Source: Rhodococcus pseudokoreensis (GTDB lineage Bacteria; Actinomycetota; Actinomycetes; Mycobacteriales; Mycobacteriaceae). From it: DNA of 64,000 bases. The translations under genes were made by a program, and so were the position numbers. The notes under the pieces were generated by a model. The model was given only the letters and a program-made list of their open reading frames with translations. It made no database searches and had not been told where the DNA came from. The DNA lies in the NCBI RefSeq assembly GCF_017068395.1, contig NZ_CP070619.1, positions 1,178,001 through 1,242,000 of the forward strand, read 5' to 3'. Shown here in pieces: positions 53,804 through 61,279 of the stretch. The stretch's first letter is position 1, and every line of letters starts with the position of its first letter.

Positions 53804-55189
53804 CTAGTGGGCGAAGTGCTGTTCCGTCGAATGCCCGCCGCCCTTCTCGGCGAGTTCGGCGCACACTTCCTCGATCGCCTCGGCGACGAGCGTCCCCAAG
53901 TCGGCGCTGAAGCCCTCGCGCACGACGATGCGCAGAACCGCCACGTCCTCCGCGTCGGCGGGCATCGTGTACGCGGGGACCTGCCACCCCCGCGCCCGCA
54001 TCTCGTGTGACACGTCGAAGACCGTGAACCCGGGATCGCCGACCAACTCGAACGCCAGCACCGGGATGTCGGTCCCATCCGTGATCAGGCTGAAGTATTC
54101 GAGCTCCGCGATGCGTTTGCCGACGCGGACCGCGGTGTCGCGCAGCGTCTCCATGATCGACCGGTAGCCGGCCCGGCCGAGCCGCAGGAAGTTGTAGTAC
54201 TGGCCCACCACCTGATTGCCGGGCCGCGAGAAGTTGAGGGTGAACGTCGGCATGTCGCCGCCCAGGTAGTTGACCCGGAACACCAGCCCCTCGGGCAGGT
54301 ACTCACGCTCACGCCACACCACGAACCCGATCCCCGGATACGTCAACCCGTACTTGTGACCACTCACATTGATCGACGCGACGCGCGGAACCCGGAAGTC
54401 CCACAACAACTCCGGTTGCAGGAAGGGGACGACGAAGCCACCGCTCGCCGCGTCCACGTGGATCGGGACGTCCGGGCCGCCGGACGCGGCGAGCGCGTCG
54501 AGAGCTGCCGCGATCTCGGCCACCGGCTCGAGTTCCCCGGTATAGGTGGTGCCCACGATCACGATCGCACCGATGGTGTTCTCGTCGACCGCGTCCCGCA
54601 CCTGCTCCGGCGTGATGACGTAACGGCCCTTCTCCATCGGCAGGTACTTGGGCTCGACGTCGAAGTACCGGCAGAACTTCTCCCACACCACCTGGACGTT
54701 GCTGCCGAGCACCAGATTCGGCCGGGCCGTGTCCTTCCCGGCCGCCTCCTGCTTCGCCCGCCACCGCCACTTGAGCGCGAGACCACCGAGCATCACCGCC
54801 TCACTGGAACCGATCGTCGAGACGCCGGTGGCGCTGGCCGGGTCGGTGGTCGACAGGTCGGGGGCATGGAACAGATCGGCCACCATCGACACGCAACGGG
54901 ACTCGATCGCCGCCGTCGCGGGGTACTCGTCCTTGTCGATCATGTTCTTGTCGAACGTCTCGGCCATCAACTTGTCGGCCTCGGGATCCATCCACGTGGT
55001 GACGAACGTGGCCAGGTTCAACCGGGAACTGCCGTCGAGCATCAACTCGTCGTGGATGAACCGGTACGTGGCCTCGGGATCGGTCTCGTCGTCCGGCAAC
55101 CGCAACGCCGGAAACGGGTCGATCGACAGGCGCCCGGTGTACGCGGGAGAAATGACGTCGCGATGGTGATGATGATGGTGCTTGCTCAT
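53804..55189 (-). CDS. gadB: glutamate decarboxylase
   Basis: This 461-residue PLP enzyme converts glutamate to GABA and CO2, consuming a proton, and usually supports acid resistance or GABA metabolism. The PLP lysine is in INVSGHKYGLTYPG, with HVDAASGGFVVPF and the N-terminal GSSEAVMLGGLALKWRWR typical of group II decarboxylases. Start ATG 55189 gives MSKHHHHHHRDV, a native run of six His at residues 4-9. No antiporter gene (gadC) is adjacent. It ends 2 bp from the EcsC-like stop. Confidence 0.93.
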   Translation of the reverse strand: MSKHHHHHHRDVISPAYTGRLSIDPFPALRLPDDETDPEATYRFIHDELMLDGSSRLNLATFVTTWMDPEADKLMAETFDKNMIDKDEYPATAAIESRCVSMVADLFHAPDLSTTDPASATGVSTIGSSEAVMLGGLALKWRWRAKQEAAGKDTARPNLVLGSNVQVVWEKFCRYFDVEPKYLPMEKGRYVITPEQVRDAVDENTIGAIVIVGTTYTGELEPVAEIAAALDALAASGGPDVPIHVDAASGGFVVPFLQPELLWDFRVPRVASINVSGHKYGLTYPGIGFVVWREREYLPEGLVFRVNYLGGDMPTFTLNFSRPGNQVVGQYYNFLRLGRAGYRSIMETLRDTAVRVGKRIAELEYFSLITDGTDIPVLAFELVGDPGFTVFDVSHEMRARGWQVPAYTMPADAEDVAVLRIVVREGFSADLGTLVAEAIEEVCAELAEKGGGHSTEQHFAH

Positions 55190-55315
55190 GTGCGTCCCCA
55201 ATCGATTGGTTTCAGCAAGCGCCGTCGCGACGCCTGTACGTCAGTTGGTGAATCTCGGCACGGCAGCCCAGTAGGGTCGAAACAGTTCCATTCGATTGTG
55301 GCAGGGGAGGACGGG

Positions 55316-56464
55316 TTGACCACAGCAATCCCGGGAAGTTTCGCGGCGCCCATCGAGGTGCGGGGGCTGTCGAAGCGCTTCAAGAACGTCGACGCGGTCA
55401 CGGACCTCTCCTTCACCGTGCCGCAGGGATCGATCACCGGATTCCTCGGGCCCAACGGCTCGGGCAAGACCACGACACTGCGGATGATCCTCGGTCTCGT
55501 GAAGCCGACGTCCGGCACCTCCACGGTCGCCGGGGTCCCGATCCGATCGCTCGTCGACCCCGCGCGCACGGTCGGCGCCGTCCTCGACTCGCAGAGCCTG
55601 CACCCCAACCGGACCGCACTCGACCACCTGAAGGTGTACGCGTCCGCGATCCGCGTCCCTGACGCCCGCGCACGCCAGGTGCTCGCACTCGTCGGACTCG
55701 AAGACGTCGCGGGGCGCAAGGCCGGGGGTTTCTCCCTCGGCATGCGCCAGCGGCTGTCGCTGGCGACGGCGCTGCTCGGTGATCCGCGGATCCTGATCCT
55801 CGACGAACCCGCCAACGGACTCGACCCCGAGGGCATCGCCTGGCTGCGCGAGTTCCTGAAGGGCTTCGCCGCATCCGGTCGCACCGTGCTGATCTCGAGC
55901 CACATCCTCCGCGAGGTGGAGCAGACCGTCGACAATCTGGTGATCGTCAGCCGCGGCTCCCTCGTCTATCAGGGACGCATGGAGGAGTTGCGCAAGTCGC
56001 AGCAGAGCCGGCTGCTGATCGCGTCGTCGAGCCCGGCCGCGCTGGCGACCGCACTGGCCGCGAAGGGCATCGTCGACGCCCGCTCGCTGGCCGACGGGCG
56101 CCTCGCCGTCGTCGGTGCGTCCCTCGAACTCGTCGAGTCCGTCGCCGCGGGAGCCGGGGTGACGATCTTCGGGGCCGTCGGCGATCACATCGACCTCGAG
56201 CAGCTCTTCCTGTCGATGACCGCCGGCCAGTACGTGGCCGGGGCGAGCCCCGCCGCGCCCTCGGGGTACGGCCCGCCGCCGACGTACGCTCCCCAGCCCG
56301 GGTACGCACCGCCCGGCTACGCCCCGCAACCGGGATATGCCCCGCAACCCGGCTACGGTCCGCCGCCCGGCTACGCCCCGCAACCGGGATATGCCTCGCA
56401 ACCGGGCTACGGCCCACCACCCGCACACCCCCAGCAGGGTCCGATGTCCGGAGGTCCGCGATGA
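55316..56464 (+). CDS. ABC transporter ATP-binding protein with a Pro-Gly-Tyr-rich tail
   Basis: This 382-residue ATPase has Walker A GPNGSGKTT, the signature FSLGMRQRLSLATALL, Walker B ILILDEPANGLDPEG and H-loop SSHILREV, as in bacitracin/lantibiotic-type exporters. After about residue 310 comes a 70-residue tail of imperfect GYAPQPGY repeats, unusual for an ABC ATPase. The start TTG 55316 is set by AGGGGAGG at 55303-55310. Its TGA overlaps the ATG of the permease gene, so the two are coupled. Confidence 0.88.
   Translation: MTTAIPGSFAAPIEVRGLSKRFKNVDAVTDLSFTVPQGSITGFLGPNGSGKTTTLRMILGLVKPTSGTSTVAGVPIRSLVDPARTVGAVLDSQSLHPNRTALDHLKVYASAIRVPDARARQVLALVGLEDVAGRKAGGFSLGMRQRLSLATALLGDPRILILDEPANGLDPEGIAWLREFLKGFAASGRTVLISSHILREVEQTVDNLVIVSRGSLVYQGRMEELRKSQQSRLLIASSSPAALATALAAKGIVDARSLADGRLAVVGASLELVESVAAGAGVTIFGAVGDHIDLEQLFLSMTAGQYVAGASPAAPSGYGPPPTYAPQPGYAPPGYAPQPGYAPQPGYGPPPGYAPQPGYASQPGYGPPPAHPQQGPMSGGPR
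56252..56455 (+). repeat. imperfect tandem repeat coding for PGY-rich tail
   Basis: Units of about 24 or 36 bases encode PGYAPQ, PGYGPPP and variants, about eight copies of PGY/SGY-type motifs in a row. The unit CCGCAACCGGGATATGCC recurs almost exactly near 56326 and 56380, so slippage could change copy number. Confidence 0.8.
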
Positions 56465-57240
56465 CAACGCTGCTCACCGCGGAATTCCGCAAGGTCACCA
56501 CACTGCGTTTCTGGTGGATGCTGGGTCTGGCACCGCTGATCGTCGGGATGTTCTCGAGCGCGATCACGCTTCCGGTGATGCGCGCGTTCACCGACGCGTT
56601 CGAGGCCGATCCGAACGAGGCCAACCTCGCCGCCACCCTGTTCGGGCTGGCCGTCGCCGTCGCCCTCGTCGTCCTGTTCGCCGCGCTCTTCGGGGCGGTC
56701 AACGTGGGTACGGAATTCCGGTACAAGACGCTCACCACCACGTTCCTCACCGCCCGCGGCCGGGACGGGGTGATCGGTGCCAAGCTCGCCGTCACCGCGG
56801 CGTTCGGCTTCTTCTACTGCCTCGTGGTGGAGGTGGTCAGCGTCGCCCTGCTGCTGACGTTCGGCGGTGACACGTTCGAACTGCGCGGATCGCTGTTCGC
56901 CATGCTCGGCGCCGCCCTGATCTGCGCGACGCTGTGGGCGCTCATCGGCGGCGGCGTGTCGATGCTGACGGGCTCGTCCGTCGGAAGCTGCATCGCCCTC
57001 GTCGTCTGGTACACCCTCGGCGAGATGATCCTCCGCTCGATCCTCAGCGGAATCGGCATCGGCTCCGTCGGCAGCATCCTCCCCGTGTCCGCCACGCTCG
57101 GGACGGTCGCCAACGCGGCCGCAGGCAACGAGATCGACTGGCTGACGCTCTGGCCTACCGCGCCCCTCGCCCTGCTCGTGTGGACCGCGGTCGTCGTCGC
57201 GGGCGGCTGGGCGCTCACCCGGCAGCGCGACATCACCTGA
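56461..57240 (+). CDS. ABC-2 type transporter permease
   Basis: This 259-residue membrane protein has six predicted helices, two of them in the first 90 residues (FWWMLGLAPLIVGMFSSAI and LFGLAVAVALVVLFAALFGAV), then four more to the end. The motif GTEFRYKTLTTTFLT after helix 2 is typical of the ABC-2 permeases that work with this type of ATPase. The start ATG overlaps the ATPase stop. It is a likely two-gene exporter unit with the PGY-tailed ATPase. Confidence 0.88.
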   Translation: MTTLLTAEFRKVTTLRFWWMLGLAPLIVGMFSSAITLPVMRAFTDAFEADPNEANLAATLFGLAVAVALVVLFAALFGAVNVGTEFRYKTLTTTFLTARGRDGVIGAKLAVTAAFGFFYCLVVEVVSVALLLTFGGDTFELRGSLFAMLGAALICATLWALIGGGVSMLTGSSVGSCIALVVWYTLGEMILRSILSGIGIGSVGSILPVSATLGTVANAAAGNEIDWLTLWPTAPLALLVWTAVVVAGGWALTRQRDIT

Positions 57241-57265
57241 CGCCGCGCCGATACCGGCCCTGTCG

Positions 57266-60200
57266 GTGCCCGGCGCTAACGTGGACCCAGTGGTAAGTGA
57301 GAGTGCGTCCGGTTCGGTGATCGAACGAGAACAGACGCTGGAGCGGGATCAGACACGGCCGGGCTGGATTCGACGGCTGAGCGGTGAGTGCTGGGCACAC
57401 CGCCGCGTCGCGCTCGGCGCGCTGACCGTGACGGTGATCGCCGCCGGCATCGACATCTCGTTCCCCCTCCTCACCAAGTACGCGGTCGACGCCGCCGGCT
57501 CGGGTCGCGCCACCGAGGTGATCGGCACCGCGGCGCTGCTCATCGCACTGCTCGCGTGCGTGCGGTTCGGCTGCCAGTTCGGCCGCCGGATGCTCGCGGG
57601 CAAGTTGTCCCTGGACGTCCAGCACGACCTGCGGCTGGGCCTGCTGGGCGCGCTGCAACGGCTCGACGGGCGGGGGCAGGATCAGATCCGCACCGGCCAG
57701 GTGGTGTCCCGGTCCATCACCGACCTCCAGTTGGTGCAGGGACTGCTCGCGATGGTCCCGCTGTCGGCGGGCGCGCTGCTCCAGTTCGTCCTCGCCCTCG
57801 CGATCATGGCGTGGCTGTCGCCGCTGCTGACCGTCGTCGCGCTGGTGATTGTTCCCGCGGTCTGCCTCGTCGTCTACACGATGCGGCCGAAGCTGTTCGC
57901 CGCCACCTGGTCCGCGCAGCAGCGGGCGGCCGACCTCGCGCAGCACGTCGAGGAGACCGTCACCGGTGTCCGCGTGGTGAAGGGCTTCGGCCAGGAACGC
58001 CGGGCCGTCGACCAACTCGAGGACCACAGCCGGGCGCTGTACTCCGAACGCCTGCGCGCCGCCCGGATCAACGCGCGCTTCGCCCCGACCATGGCGGCAC
58101 TGCCCCAACTCGGCCTCGTCGGCGTCATCGCGATCGGCGGCTACCTCGCCCTGCACGGGACCATCACGATCGGCACGTTCCTCGCCTTCGCGACGTACGT
58201 CGCGACGATGACCGGCGTCACCCGCACCCTGTCGTCGGTGGTGATCATGGCCCAGCTGTCCAGGGCCGCCGTCGAGCGCGTGTACGAGGTGATCGACACC
58301 GAACCGGAGGTCGCGGACCCATCGCACCCCACCGCGCTGCCCGGCGGACCGCTCGGTGTGGATCTGCGCTCGGTGACGTTCGGGTTCGAATCGGAGCGCC
58401 ACGTCCACCGCGGACTCGACCTGCGGATCGCACCCGGCGAGACGGTCGCGGTGGTCGGCATGGCCGGCTCCGGTAAGACCGCGCTGTCGCTGCTGCTCCC
58501 CCGCTTCTATGCGCCGTCGTCGGGTTCGGTGTCCCTCACGTCCGGCGGCGAATCGTTCGACGTGTCCACCCTGAGCGCCGAGCAGTTGCGTGAAGCGGTC
58601 GGCCTCGTGTTCGACGAACCGTTCCTCTTCTCCGACACCATCGCGGCCAACATCGCACTCGGCAGGCCGGACGCCAGCGCCGAGGAGATCCGCGCCGCCG
58701 CCGCCATGGCCGCCGCCGACGAGTTCGTCTCCGCGTTGCCGGAGGGCTACGACACCGTGGTCGGCGAACGCGGTCTCACGCTGTCGGGCGGACAGCGACA
58801 GCGGATCGCGCTGGCACGCGCACTCCTCACCGACCCGCGAGTGCTGATCCTCGACGACGCCACGTCCGCCGTCGACGCCACCACCGAGGCGTCGATCTTC
58901 GAGGCACTGCGGGCCAACCGCGGCCGGACCGCGCTGATACTGGCGCATCGCCGCTCGACGCTGTCGCTCGCGGACCGCGTCGCCGTCCTCGACGGCGGAC
59001 GGATCGTCGATTCCGGCACCGTCTCCGAACTCGACGAACGGTGTCCGCTGTTCCGCGCGCTGTTCACCTCCCCCGACAGCGCGGGCCCCATCGACGTCAG
59101 CGTCCCCGCACCGAGCGACCCGATGCCGTATCGGCGCATCCCGTCCGAGTCCGAGTTGTGGCCCGAGGACGCCGAGGAATGGGACGGACCCGTCGCCACC
59201 GCCTCGTCCGGCCGCACCCCGGCCCCCGGCGCGGGACCCGGCGGCCGGGCAGGCGGCGGACCGATGGCGGGAGCGCTGGGCAGCGTGGCCGCAACCCCGG
59301 AACTCCGGGACGCCGTCAATGCGCTGCCGCCGGCCGTCGAGAGCCCGGGCATCGAGACCCGGAACCTGCGGCTCCCCGAACCCGACTTCCGGCTGTCGCG
59401 GATCCTGCGGCCCGTCCGCGGTCTCCTCGTGGCCGTCGTCGTCTGCCTCGCGCTCGACGCGCTGGCGGGGATCGCGTTCCCGTCCATCGTCCGGTTCGCG
59501 ATCGACCACGGTGTCGTCCCGCAGGACGCCGCGACGCTCTGGACCGCCGCGGGGGTGGGTGTCGCCCTCGTCGTCGCCGGCTGGCTCGTCGTCGCCCTGA
59601 TGACGGTGCTCACCGCGCGAGCGGGCGAACGGGTGCTGTTCGGGTTGCGGGTGCGCAGCTACGCCCACCTGCAGCGGCTCGGGCTCGACTACTACGAGCG
59701 CGAACTGTCCGGCCGCATCATGACGCGGATGACCACCGACGTCGATGCGTTGTCCTCGTTCATCCAGACCGGGTTGTCCACCGCCGTGGTGAGCGTGCTG
59801 ACCGTCCTCGGCATCTCCGTCGCCCTCGCCGTCACCAACGTCACGCTCGCCCTGGTGGCGCTCGCCGTCATCCCGCCGCTCCTCGTCGCGACGCTGATCT
59901 TCCGCCGGATCTCCTCGGTGGCGTACACGGTCTCGCGGGAGCGGATCTCCCTCGTCAACGCCGACTTCCAAGAGAACGTCGCCGGGCTCCGCGCCGCCCA
60001 GGCCTACCGCCGCGAAGAGTTCGCCGCCCGCCGGTTCGCGGAGCGGGCCGACAGCTACCGGCGCAGCCGGATGCGGTCTCAGCGGGCGATCTCGCTGTAC
60101 TTCCCGTTCATCGCGTTCCTCTCGGACCTCGCCCTGGCCGCCGTGGTGTTCGTCGGTGCACACCAGGTCGCGGGCGGCGACACGACCACCGGGACGCTCG

Positions 60201-61168
60201 TCGCCTTCGTGCTGTACCTCGGGCTGCTGTTCGGGCCCATCCAGCAGCTGTCGCAGGTGTTCGACGGGTATCAGCAGGCCAGTGTGGGCCTGCTCCGGAT
60301 CGGGGACCTGCTCCGCACACCCAGTTCCATCGAGCGCGCGACCTCGCGTGACGATCTCCAGCCGATCGACGGTCATCTGCGCGGAGAGCTGTGCCTGCGT
60401 GACGTCGGGTTCCGCTATCAGGGCGCGGACAGCGACGCCCTCACCGACATCGACCTGCACATCCCGGCAGGCACCACCGTCGCTCTCGTCGGCCGGACCG
60501 GTGCGGGCAAGTCGACCATCGTGAAACTGCTCGCCCGCTTCTACGACCCGACGTCGGGGGCGGTGCTCGTCGACGATGTGGACCTCCGCCGGTACCCACT
60601 CGGCGAGTACCGCGGACGGCTCGGCGTCGTCCCCCAGGAAGCCCACCTGTTCACCGGGACCGTCGCCACCAACATCGCGTACGGCCGCCCGGATGCGAGC
60701 CGCGCGGAGATCGAGGACGCGGCCCGCGCGGTCGGAGCACTGGGCACGATCGCCGAACTGCGGGGTGGGATGCATCACCCCATCGGCGAGCGCGGGCAGG
60801 GCCTGTCGGCGGGCCAGCGCCAGCTGATCGCGCTCGCCCGGGCCGAGCTGGTCGACCCCGATCTGCTGCTGCTCGACGAAGCGACCGCGACGCTCGATCC
60901 GGCCACCGAGCAGGTAGTTCTCGAGGCGAGCAGCCGTGTGACACGCACCCGCACGTCGGTGGTGGTGGCCCACCGGCTTGCCACCGCGGCCCGCGCAGAT
61001 GTGATCCTCGTCATCGACAAGGGGCGGGTGGTGGAGACGGGATCGCACGCCACCCTCCGCTATGCCGGTGGCCACTATTCGGGACTGTGGGATGCGGCGG
61101 AGACCGGGGCGGGGAATAATCGCGGGGCGAGAACCGTCATCGATGGTGACCCCATCGGTTGGCCGTGA
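57266..61168 (+). CDS. fused ABC multidrug exporter (TMD-NBD-TMD-NBD, Rv0194-like)
   Basis: This protein of up to 1300 residues holds two complete half-exporters. NBD1 has Walker A VGMAGSGKTA near 396, signature LSGGQRQRIALARALL and Walker B VLILDDATSAVD. NBD2 has VGRTGAGKST near 1077, LSAGQRQLIALARAEL and LLLLDEATATLD. NBD1 lacks the catalytic Glu (Asp instead) and its Q-loop Gln (VFDEPFLF), so one ATP site is probably degenerate. A Pro/Gly-rich linker (about 620-680) joins the halves. The layout matches the mycobacterial drug pump Rv0194. Starts GTG 57266, 57281 and 57290 are all possible. Confidence 0.9.
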   Translation: MPGANVDPVVSESASGSVIEREQTLERDQTRPGWIRRLSGECWAHRRVALGALTVTVIAAGIDISFPLLTKYAVDAAGSGRATEVIGTAALLIALLACVRFGCQFGRRMLAGKLSLDVQHDLRLGLLGALQRLDGRGQDQIRTGQVVSRSITDLQLVQGLLAMVPLSAGALLQFVLALAIMAWLSPLLTVVALVIVPAVCLVVYTMRPKLFAATWSAQQRAADLAQHVEETVTGVRVVKGFGQERRAVDQLEDHSRALYSERLRAARINARFAPTMAALPQLGLVGVIAIGGYLALHGTITIGTFLAFATYVATMTGVTRTLSSVVIMAQLSRAAVERVYEVIDTEPEVADPSHPTALPGGPLGVDLRSVTFGFESERHVHRGLDLRIAPGETVAVVGMAGSGKTALSLLLPRFYAPSSGSVSLTSGGESFDVSTLSAEQLREAVGLVFDEPFLFSDTIAANIALGRPDASAEEIRAAAAMAAADEFVSALPEGYDTVVGERGLTLSGGQRQRIALARALLTDPRVLILDDATSAVDATTEASIFEALRANRGRTALILAHRRSTLSLADRVAVLDGGRIVDSGTVSELDERCPLFRALFTSPDSAGPIDVSVPAPSDPMPYRRIPSESELWPEDAEEWDGPVATASSGRTPAPGAGPGGRAGGGPMAGALGSVAATPELRDAVNALPPAVESPGIETRNLRLPEPDFRLSRILRPVRGLLVAVVVCLALDALAGIAFPSIVRFAIDHGVVPQDAATLWTAAGVGVALVVAGWLVVALMTVLTARAGERVLFGLRVRSYAHLQRLGLDYYERELSGRIMTRMTTDVDALSSFIQTGLSTAVVSVLTVLGISVALAVTNVTLALVALAVIPPLLVATLIFRRISSVAYTVSRERISLVNADFQENVAGLRAAQAYRREEFAARRFAERADSYRRSRMRSQRAISLYFPFIAFLSDLALAAVVFVGAHQVAGGDTTTGTLVAFVLYLGLLFGPIQQLSQVFDGYQQASVGLLRIGDLLRTPSSIERATSRDDLQPIDGHLRGELCLRDVGFRYQGADSDALTDIDLHIPAGTTVALVGRTGAGKSTIVKLLARFYDPTSGAVLVDDVDLRRYPLGEYRGRLGVVPQEAHLFTGTVATNIAYGRPDASRAEIEDAARAVGALGTIAELRGGMHHPIGERGQGLSAGQRQLIALARAELVDPDLLLLDEATATLDPATEQVVLEASSRVTRTRTSVVVAHRLATAARADVILVIDKGRVVETGSHATLRYAGGHYSGLWDAAETGAGNNRGARTVIDGDPIGWP

Positions 61169-61279
61169 GACAGCTCACACGTGCAGGCCTGGCGATCTAC
61201 ACGTCACACGCGAGGGCTAGTCTCATGTATATAGGCGCTCTGATCGGGTACCGAAATAGAAACGAGGCGAACACCTGCC

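Noticed and set aside
55145..55189. His-tag vector contamination at the gadB start
   Set aside because: Flanking sequence is continuous chromosome-like DNA with normal neighbours and no vector linker or promoter.
56252..56455. CRISPR-like array
   Set aside because: The repeats are in frame, imperfect, without unique spacers, and encode a PGY-rich protein tail.
57233..61075. Very long minus-strand open frame (about 1280 codons) opposite the fused ABC exporter
   Set aside because: It is antisense to a gene with full domain motifs; its product is rich in Arg/Asp/Gly/His without any motif, as expected from the mirror of GC-rich codons.
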